In this document: positions 57,883-64,000 of the stretch, in pieces
How the letters are laid out: each line of letters starts with the position of its first letter
Numbering within the stretch: the stretch's first letter is position 1
NCBI RefSeq assembly: GCF_004522235.1
Contig: NZ_SDLT01000033.1
Span: 50,670 to 114,669 of the forward strand
Direction: 5' to 3'
Length of the DNA stretch: 64,000 nucleotides
Origin: Amycolatopsis nivea
GTDB lineage: Bacteria; Actinomycetota; Actinomycetes; Mycobacteriales; Pseudonocardiaceae
The notes under the pieces: model-generated
Seen by the model: the letters and a program-made list of their open reading frames with translations, nothing else
Told to the model about the DNA's origin: nothing
The model's database searches: none
Made by a program: the position numbers and the translations under genes

Positions 57883-60858
57883 CTAGTTGTCGTAGAAGAG
57901 TTCCTCGACCACGGCGTGCGCGTGCCGCGTCACACGGCGGTAGGCGTCGAGGAACTCGCCGGGGTCGTCGTCCACCGAGTAGCCGAACACGCGCGCCACC
58001 GCGGCCAGGTCGCGGCCGGTGCCGGGCACCTCGTCCGCTGCCTTGCCGCGCACCAGCATCGTCGCGTTGCGCACGCGCGTGGCCAGCAGCCAGGCCTCGC
58101 GCAACGAGTCCACCGCCTCAGCCGACGCGAGGCCCGCTTCGGCCAAGGCGGTCAGCGCGTCGAGGGTCGACGTCGTCCGCAGGCCAGGCACCTCGTGCGC
58201 GTGCTGCAACTGCAGAAGCTGGACGGTCCACTCGACGTCGGCGAGACCGCCGCGGCCGAGTTTGGTGTGCCGGGTCGGGTCTGCGCCACGCGGGAGCCGT
58301 TCGGTCTCCACCCGCGCCTTGATCCGCCGGATCTCGCGCGCGTCCGTCGGGTCGAGCCCGCCTTCGGGATAACGCAACGGGTCGATCATCTCGATGAACC
58401 GCTGGCCGAGCTCCTCGTCCCCCGCGACGAACCGGGCCCGCAGCAACGCCTGCGATTCCCACACCTCGCCCCAGCGCTGGTAGTACGCGCGGTACGACTC
58501 CAGCGTCCGCACGAGCGGCCCGCTGCGTCCTTCGGGTCGGAGATCCGCGTCGACGACCAATGCCGGGTCCGCGCTCGGCGCGCCGAGGATCTTCCGCACC
58601 GTCTCCGCGACTGACGAAGCGAACCGCAGCGCTTCGGCGTCCGGAACCCCTTCCGCGGGTCCGCAGACGAAGAGGACGTCGGCGTCCGAGCCGTAGCCCA
58701 GTTCCGCCCCGCCGAGCCGGCCCATGCCGATGACCGCGATCGTCGCCGGAGTGCGCCCCAGCTCAGCCTGCCGTTGCCGGTAAGCCGCCGACAGCGCTCC
58801 CTGCAACACCGCGACCCACACGCTCGACAGCGCTTCGCAGACCGACGGAACATCCAGCAGTCCCAACAAATCCGCGCACGCGACGCGAAGCAACTCATGC
58901 CGACGCAGCGATCGAGCAGCGGTGACCGCCGCGCTCAGCCCCGGCTGACGGCGTACGGCGGCCCGAAGCGACGTCGCCACTTCGGCTGGCGTACGTCCGG
59001 TCAACCGAGCCGGATCTCCCAGCAGCTGCAGCACTTCCGGCGCGCGGACGAGCAGGTCCGGAACGAGGTGCGACGTGCCGAGCAGGAAAGCGAGCCGCTC
59101 GACGACAGTGCCTTCGTCACGCAGCACCCGCAGGTACCACGGCGTGTCCTGAAGCGCCTCGGACACCTTGCGATACGAGAGCAGCCCACCGTCCGGATCC
59201 GGCGTGTCAGCGAGGCAATCGAGCAACACCGGAAGCAGCGCCTGCTGAATCGCCGCGCGCCGCGACACCCCGGCGGTCAACGCCTTGATGTGCTGCAACG
59301 CCCCCTCCGGCGCGGCATAGCCGAGCGCGGCGAGCCGGCTGGCTGCCTGTTTCGTGGTGAGCCGCAACGCTTCCGTCGGCACATTCGCCACCGACTGCAG
59401 CAGCGGACGGTAGAAGACCTTCTCGTGCAGTCGCCGAATCCCCTGCGCGTGCCGGCGGAACTCGGCGAGCAACGCCTCGCCCTGGCTGCGTCCGCGCACC
59501 GGCCGAATCCCACAGGCACGGGCGAGAATTCGCAGCTCATCGGTGTCCGACGCGGCCGGGAACAGGTGCGTCCGCCGCAACCGGCGCAACTGCAGCCGGT
59601 GCTCGACGGTGCGCAGGAACTCGTACGACGAGCTCATCTCCGCCGCGTCCGCGCGGCCGACGTACCCGCCGTCGCCCAGCGCGGCCAATGCGTCCAAAGT
59701 GGACGATGAACGCAGCGCGGGATCGACCCGGCCGTGCACGAGCTGCAGCAGCTGCACGGCGAACTCGACGTCGCGCAGGCCGCCGCGGCCCAGCTTCAGC
59801 TCGCGTTCGAGATGCTCCGACGCGACGTGGTCCTCCACCCGCCGGCGCATCTGCTGGACCTCGGTCACGAAGTTCTCTCGGTCCGCGGCCGACCACACCA
59901 TCGGCGCGACCATCTCCGCGTACTGGCGGCCCAGTTCGGCGTCGCCCGCCACCGGACGCGCCTTCAGCAAAGCCTGGAACTCCCAGGTCTTCGCCCACTT
60001 CTGGTAGTACGCGGTGTGCCCTTCGAGCGTGCGCACCAGGGCCCCGCTCTTGCCTTCCGGCCGCAACGCCGCGTCGACCTCGAAGCACGCGTTGCCGACC
60101 AGCCGCATCATCGTGCTGGCCAGCCGGGTCGCGACGCCGAGGTCGCCGGCCCCGACGAAGATGACGTCGACGTCGCTCACGTAGTTCAGCTCACGGCCGC
60201 CGGTCTTGCCCATCGCGATCACCGCGAGTGTGCCTTCGGCGGACGCACCGAGCTCCTGCTCGGCGACGACGAGCCCGGCCTGCAACGAAGCCTCGGCGAG
60301 AGTGGTCAGCTCGCTGGCCACGTCCCGGAACTCCGGATGTTCCAGCCCGGGTTCGACGAGGTGGCCGAGGTCAGCGGCGGCGATGCCGAGCAGCAGCCCG
60401 CGGTAACCGGCCCGCAGCTCGGATTCGGCGGCGGTCCCGGTGAGGTACGTCCCGTCGTCCTGGCGGACCCGCTCGAGCAGCCGCTCCGCGAACTTCGCCG
60501 GGTCGGTGCACCGGTTGTCCGCGAGACACCGCCATTCCCCCGGATTGGCGACGAGGAAATCCGCCAACGCGGTGGAGGTGCCGAGCACGCCCAGTAGCCG
60601 ACCTCGGAACGTGCGGTTCTCGCGGAGCGTGCTGTCCAGTTCAGACCAGCCGGGTTCGTCGGCCTCGCGAATGCGGTCGAGCCCGGCCAGCGCGAGATCC
60701 GGATCCGCGGCGCGGGAGAGGGCGAGGAGGACGTCGGTGGCGCCGTCGGCGGGTCCGCCTTCGGTCCACCAGCCCGCGGCGCGCAGTTGACCGTCGGCCC
60801 GGGTGTCAGTGAAGCCGTACCTGGCCGCCGAAGCTGTGGTCCGCGCGCGCTCTGCCAT
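57883..60858 (-). CDS. glnE: glutamine synthetase adenylyltransferase/deadenylase
   Basis: A 991-residue bifunctional enzyme that adenylylates and de-adenylylates GlnA Tyr402 according to nitrogen status. Two nucleotidyltransferase cores are seen: the N-terminal (deadenylase) GKTGGRELNYVSDVDVIFV and the C-terminal (adenylylase) GMGRLGGAELGYGSDADVLFV, each with the DxD pair. Length matches actinobacterial GlnE. In M. tuberculosis glnE is next to glnA1; here 30 kb separates them. Confidence 0.97.
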   Translation of the reverse strand: MAERARTTASAARYGFTDTRADGQLRAAGWWTEGGPADGATDVLLALSRAADPDLALAGLDRIREADEPGWSELDSTLRENRTFRGRLLGVLGTSTALADFLVANPGEWRCLADNRCTDPAKFAERLLERVRQDDGTYLTGTAAESELRAGYRGLLLGIAAADLGHLVEPGLEHPEFRDVASELTTLAEASLQAGLVVAEQELGASAEGTLAVIAMGKTGGRELNYVSDVDVIFVGAGDLGVATRLASTMMRLVGNACFEVDAALRPEGKSGALVRTLEGHTAYYQKWAKTWEFQALLKARPVAGDAELGRQYAEMVAPMVWSAADRENFVTEVQQMRRRVEDHVASEHLERELKLGRGGLRDVEFAVQLLQLVHGRVDPALRSSSTLDALAALGDGGYVGRADAAEMSSSYEFLRTVEHRLQLRRLRRTHLFPAASDTDELRILARACGIRPVRGRSQGEALLAEFRRHAQGIRRLHEKVFYRPLLQSVANVPTEALRLTTKQAASRLAALGYAAPEGALQHIKALTAGVSRRAAIQQALLPVLLDCLADTPDPDGGLLSYRKVSEALQDTPWYLRVLRDEGTVVERLAFLLGTSHLVPDLLVRAPEVLQLLGDPARLTGRTPAEVATSLRAAVRRQPGLSAAVTAARSLRRHELLRVACADLLGLLDVPSVCEALSSVWVAVLQGALSAAYRQRQAELGRTPATIAVIGMGRLGGAELGYGSDADVLFVCGPAEGVPDAEALRFASSVAETVRKILGAPSADPALVVDADLRPEGRSGPLVRTLESYRAYYQRWGEVWESQALLRARFVAGDEELGQRFIEMIDPLRYPEGGLDPTDAREIRRIKARVETERLPRGADPTRHTKLGRGGLADVEWTVQLLQLQHAHEVPGLRTTSTLDALTALAEAGLASAEAVDSLREAWLLATRVRNATMLVRGKAADEVPGTGRDLAAVARVFGYSVDDDPGEFLDAYRRVTRHAHAVVEELFYDN

Positions 60859-60888
60859 CGCTCACACCGTAGCCGGACCCGGGGCGGT

Positions 60889-62019
60889 TCAGGCAGCCAG
60901 GCGGTCCGGTTCGGTGTCGACAGCGGAGGGTTCGGGGACCTGGAAGCTGTGTGCGGTGACGGGTTTACGCCGGGAAAGGAGGTAAATCCCGGCCGCGAAG
61001 AGAATCCCGGCGACGCCGACCGCGATCGTCCCGGCCTCGCCGAGCGAGGCGATCTTGCCCGCCGCCGCGCCGACGATGGCCGCCGCGGGCAGCGTGAACA
61101 GCCACGCGAGCACCATCCGGCCCGCCATCCGCCAACGCACCGGAGCCTCGCGACGGCCGACGCCGGAGCCGATGATGCCGCCCGAGCAGACGTGCGTGGT
61201 CGACAGCGGGAAACCGAGGTGCGAGGACAGCAGGATCACGACAGCGCTGCTGGTCTGCGCGGAAAAGCCCTGCGGGCCTTCGATGTCGGTGAGGCCCTTG
61301 CCGAGAGTGTGGGTGATGCGCCAGCCGCCGAGGTAGGTGCCGAGCGCGAGCGCGGACGCGGCGCTGATGATCACCCACACGGGCGGCGCGGACCCGGCGG
61401 GGAGACTGCCGGCCGCTACGAGGGTCAGGGTGATGACACCCATGGTTTTCTGCGCGTCGTTGGTGCCGTGCGCGAGCGAGACCAGCGACGCGGAGACGAT
61501 CTGTCCGACCCGGAAACCCCGGCCGCCGCGCTTGCGCACCAGGAACCGGTAGACGAAGTACGTGACCGCGGCCGCCGCCACTCCCGCGATGATCGGCGAC
61601 GCCGCGGCCGGGACGAGCACCTTGTCCACGATCTTGCCGAAATGGACGGAGTCCGCGCCCGCGGACACCCAGGTCGCGCCGATCAAGCCGCCGAACAGCG
61701 CGTGCGACGAACTCGACGGCAGGCCGACGTACCAGGTGAAGAGGTTCCAGACGATCGCCCCGATGAGCCCGCCGAACACGATGGCGGGCCCGATCCTCGT
61801 CTCGTCGACGAGACCGCTGGAAATCGTTTTCGCGACCTCGACCGACAGGAACGCGCCGGCCAGGTTCAGCACCGCGGAGATCGCGACGGCGACGCGGGGC
61901 CGGAGTGCTCCGGTGGCGATCGAGGTCGCCATCGCGTTCGCCGTGTCGTGGAAGCCGTTGGTGAAATCGAAAACCAGCGCCGTGCAGATCACGACGACAA
62001 CGAGCAGCGAGGGGTCCAC
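60889..62019 (-). CDS. pit: inorganic phosphate transporter, PiT family
   Basis: A 376-residue permease. Both PiT signatures are present: FTNGFHDTANAMATSIATGAL near the N-terminus and LAHGTNDAQKTMGVITL in the middle; about nine helices. It moves metal-phosphate with protons or sodium at low affinity. GTG 62019 is the start. A GTTCACC heptamer upstream (62072-62078) is like a PHO box. Confidence 0.95.
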   Translation of the reverse strand: MDPSLLVVVVICTALVFDFTNGFHDTANAMATSIATGALRPRVAVAISAVLNLAGAFLSVEVAKTISSGLVDETRIGPAIVFGGLIGAIVWNLFTWYVGLPSSSSHALFGGLIGATWVSAGADSVHFGKIVDKVLVPAAASPIIAGVAAAAVTYFVYRFLVRKRGGRGFRVGQIVSASLVSLAHGTNDAQKTMGVITLTLVAAGSLPAGSAPPVWVIISAASALALGTYLGGWRITHTLGKGLTDIEGPQGFSAQTSSAVVILLSSHLGFPLSTTHVCSGGIIGSGVGRREAPVRWRMAGRMVLAWLFTLPAAAIVGAAAGKIASLGEAGTIAVGVAGILFAAGIYLLSRRKPVTAHSFQVPEPSAVDTEPDRLAA

Positions 62020-62071
62020 CCCGACCTCCGAACCCTACGGAAATACCTCTCGCAAGGTACCTGACCGTTTG

Positions 62072-62078
62072 GGTGAAC
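62072..62078 (-). promoter_or_regulatory. PHO-box-like heptamer
   Basis: GTTCACC on the minus strand, preceded by GTTAACG, 53 bases before the pit start. It resembles half of a PhoP/RegX3 box, but the expected second repeat at 11 bases is poor. Confidence 0.3.
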
Positions 62079-62113
62079 CGTTAACTCGCCGTAAGTGATT
62101 CCGACGTCATCCG

Positions 62114-62863
62114 TTAAGCGAGCGGCAACTGGCGTTGACTTTCCGGAGCCGCCTCCAGCCGACCGGCGGCCAACTGGACGAACCGGTGCGCGAACGGACG
62201 CCACGTCTCGGCGATGTCCGCGTGCGCTGAGATCAGGCTCTCCTCCTCCAGCGCGCCCGGACGGGTGAGTTCCGCCATTTCCGGTGCCGCCTCGGCCCAG
62301 GCGCGGACGACGTCCGGCGTGGTCTCGATGTGGAACTGGACACCGTAGACACAACGGTTCATCCGGTACGCCTGGTGCGGGTACTTCGGAGTGGACGCGA
62401 GCAGCTCGGCGCTCTGCGGCAGGACGGTGATGACGTCGCCGTGGAATTGCAGGACGTCCGGGAGGAAGGGCATGTCCGCGAAGAGCGGATCGACCCACGC
62501 GGCGTCCTTCTTGGACACGAGCCCCGGCCCGACCTCGGGACCGGACTCGCCCTTCGCGACCTGCCCGCCGGTCGCGACGGCGAGCAGCTGCGAACCGAGA
62601 CAGATCCCGAGCGTCGGCAAGGCATGCCCCGCCGCGGTGGCGAGCAGCTTCCGGACGTCGGCGAGCCAGGGGTGCTTCGCGTCGTCGAGCGCGCCCATGC
62701 CGCCGCCGAGACAGATCAACCCGTCGTACCCGTCGAGGCTCGAGGGCAACTCCTGCTCCGGCGGCAGCCGCACGTCGAGTTCCGCGCCGGCCTCGGTGAG
62801 CCACTCCCCGAGCGGGCCGATGGGGTCGCTGGCGTCGGGCTGGATGATGAGCAGACGAGTCAC
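62114..62863 (-). CDS. class I glutamine amidotransferase (GuaA-like domain)
   Basis: A 249-residue free-standing GATase1. The nucleophile is C88 in GICLGSQ and the His-Glu of the triad lies in VQFHIETTP. Similar to amidotransferases annotated as GMP synthase-like or gamma-glutamyl hydrolases; no synthetase partner is adjacent. GTG 62863 overlaps the rhodanese stop as GTGA, so it is coupled to that gene. Confidence 0.9.
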   Translation of the reverse strand: MTRLLIIQPDASDPIGPLGEWLTEAGAELDVRLPPEQELPSSLDGYDGLICLGGGMGALDDAKHPWLADVRKLLATAAGHALPTLGICLGSQLLAVATGGQVAKGESGPEVGPGLVSKKDAAWVDPLFADMPFLPDVLQFHGDVITVLPQSAELLASTPKYPHQAYRMNRCVYGVQFHIETTPDVVRAWAEAAPEMAELTRPGALEEESLISAHADIAETWRPFAHRFVQLAAGRLEAAPESQRQLPLA

Positions 62864-63276
62864 GGCGTCCAGGGTACGGGCTGTCCGGCCTCCGTCGGAT
62901 AGCCGTGGGCGAGCCAGGTCGTGATGCCGCCGGAGAGCCGTTTCACCGTGAAGCCGAGCTGCGCGAGCCGGTACGCGCCCTGGGTGGCGGCGTTGCAGTA
63001 GATGCTCTCGCAGTAGCAGACGTAGACGAGGTTCCGGTCGAGGTCACGGGTGCTTTCCTCGGTCATTTCCCGGTACGGCAAGCAGATCGCGCCCGGCAGG
63101 TGAGCTTCGGCGTACGCGCCCGGGCTGCGGGTTTCGACGAGGGCGTAGCCGTCGGTGCGTCCGTCGGCGAGGTCCTGGGCAAGGTCGACCGGATCGACCT
63201 CGAAGGCGAGCTCACGCCCGAAGTACTCGACGGCGTTAGCGGCTTCGTGGGGAAGGGAGAGGATGCGCGGTTTCAC
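62860..63276 (-). CDS. rhodanese-like sulfurtransferase
   Basis: A 138-residue rhodanese domain. The active loop with candidate catalytic C89 reads CYCESIYCNAAT, which also contains C87 and C94; family residues ALVETRSPGAYAEAHLPGAICLPY are typical. GTG 63276 is the start, with GGAGG nine bases upstream. It is translationally coupled to the glutamine amidotransferase and divergent from the Lrp/AsnC gene. Confidence 0.9.
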   Translation of the reverse strand: MKPRILSLPHEAANAVEYFGRELAFEVDPVDLAQDLADGRTDGYALVETRSPGAYAEAHLPGAICLPYREMTEESTRDLDRNLVYVCYCESIYCNAATQGAYRLAQLGFTVKRLSGGITTWLAHGYPTEAGQPVPWTP

Positions 63277-63400
63277 ACTGGTGATCCTCCCGTTCCGGTC
63301 CTGGTCCGGGACAGGGGAAGATCCAGGTGTTCCGCCGTCCTCACCAGGGTTTTCCGGGTCTGGACGGCAGTTGGCCTTGAGTTTCTGAGAGGGTGCCGCG

Positions 63401-63838
63401 ATGGACCTGGACGACGTTGACCGGCACCTGCTGGAGCTGCTCCAGTCCGACGGCCGCCTGACGTTCTCGGAACTCGGCCGCCGGGTCTCGCTGTCCGCCC
63501 CCGCCGTGACGGAACGAGTGCGCCGGCTGGAACAGCGCGGGGTGATCATCGGCTACGCGGCACGCGTCGATCCGGAGAAACTGGGCCGCCCGATCCAGGC
63601 GATCGTCCGGGTTCGCGTCCGGAGCCTGGACGGCCCGCGCTTCCGCGAGACGATCCTTCCGCTACCGGAGATCACGGACGCCGATCACGTCACCGGAGAC
63701 GAGTGCTGGCTGCTCCGCGTGCACTGCCGCACGACGGCCGAACTGGAGCGTTTTGTGGAACAGGCCCAGCGCTACGGCGAGACGACGACCTCGCTGGTGT
63801 TCTCGTCTCCCGTCCGAGGCCGCGGACTGCCGCTGTGA
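63401..63838 (+). CDS. Lrp/AsnC-family transcriptional regulator
   Basis: A 145-residue Lrp-type regulator. HTH (TFSELGRRVSLSAPAVTERVRRLEQRGVIIGYAARVD) is followed by the RAM ligand domain (HVTGDECWLLRVHC). Start ATG 63401 has a G-rich site. It is divergent from the rhodanese/amidotransferase pair with 124 bases between, and may regulate them. Confidence 0.93.
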   Translation: MDLDDVDRHLLELLQSDGRLTFSELGRRVSLSAPAVTERVRRLEQRGVIIGYAARVDPEKLGRPIQAIVRVRVRSLDGPRFRETILPLPEITDADHVTGDECWLLRVHCRTTAELERFVEQAQRYGETTTSLVFSSPVRGRGLPL

Positions 63839-63852
63839 CCCGGACATGACGA

Positions 63853-63884
63853 AGGCCCGGTTCCCCTGTTGGGGTTCCGGGCCT
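63853..63884 (+). terminator. terminator after the Lrp gene
   Basis: Arms AGGCCCGG / CCGGGCCT with an inner CCCC/GGGG stem; 15 bases past the Lrp gene stop. Confidence 0.65.
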
Positions 63885-63904
63885 CGTACTTGTCCGTGAA
63901 AATG

Positions 63905-63955
63905 AGTCTGGGCCCCGGGAAAACCCTCTTCGGGTTCTCGACCGGGGCCCAGACT
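63905..63955 (-). terminator. rRNA operon terminator
   Basis: Perfect 14-base arms AGTCTGGGCCCCGG / CCGGGGCCCAGACT around a structured loop, followed on the minus strand by ATTTTC. It lies ten bases beyond the 5S rRNA 3' end. Confidence 0.8.
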
Positions 63956-63964
63956 GTGTGGTTA

Positions 63965-64000
63965 AGTTCGGCGGTGTCCTACTCTCCCACAACCCTTCGG
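63965..64000 (-). rRNA. rrf: 5S rRNA, 3' end (partial)
   Basis: Read on the minus strand the last bases are GTTGTGGGAGAGTAGGACACCGCCGAACTT, the conserved 3' portion of actinobacterial 5S rRNA. The remainder, and presumably the 16S and 23S genes, lie beyond the right edge. The exact 3' end is approximate. Confidence 0.88.

Overview
The window is about 70% G+C with strong G/C third-codon bias, frequent GTG starts and many 4-base ATGA/GTGA gene overlaps. Together with whiB7, a GlnR-type operator, GlnE, a C1:U72 initiator tRNA and a gene order matching the Mycobacterium tuberculosis Rv3193c-Rv3198c block, this indicates a high-GC actinomycete. My best guess is Pseudonocardiales, probably Amycolatopsis (genus is inference).

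Layout. 1-7.5 kb: tail of a two-component system, a membrane acyltransferase, then the conserved minus-strand genes prfB, ftsE, ftsX, smpB and a coupled amidohydrolase. 7.7-8.35 kb: two identical initiator tRNA genes, each with its own terminator. 8.4-25 kb: a conserved actinobacterial block with UPF0182 membrane protein, Lon-like PDZ protease, zincin-type protein, YgjP-type peptidase, ThiF-like protein, ABC1 kinase, whiB7 with an attenuated leader, and uvrD2. 24.7-27.6 kb: DUF4191 protein, RDD protein and glnA behind a GlnR-type site.

27.9-57.3 kb is an accessory stretch lying between glnA and glnE, which are neighbours in M. tuberculosis. It holds: a coupled three-gene operon (deacetylase-like, NmrA-like, Kbl-like) with a divergent LysR gene; a full arsenic island (arsR-acr3-arsC-arsR-arsM, with arsI divergent); an unknown 667-aa protein; an lcp rubber oxygenase with a convergent tandem-TetR regulator; a HAD phosphatase; a divergent catabolic/transport cluster (amidohydrolase, class V aminotransferase, DUF3311, solute symporter, XRE-cupin); AraC plus a Tat-exported intradiol dioxygenase with a carbohydrate-binding tail; a DGPF/ECF42-sigma/AhpD-like operon; a lipoprotein; an EthR-like TetR with a divergent SDR; and a PaoABC-like molybdenum hydroxylase under a divergent TetR.

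57.4-64 kb returns to core genes: thioesterase, glnE, PiT phosphate transporter, glutamine amidotransferase, rhodanese, Lrp/AsnC, then the 3' end of a 5S rRNA, so an rRNA operon lies just beyond the right edge on the minus strand.

The signals I rate highest are the whiB7 leader (AT-rich WhiB7-type promoter, a 92-codon leader ORF, a strong U-tailed attenuator, and a coupled 87-aa basic protein downstream), the arsenic island that can both make and break methylarsenicals, and the uncharacterised deacetylase/NmrA/Kbl operon. No CRISPR array, insertion sequence, integrase, phage gene or attachment site was seen.
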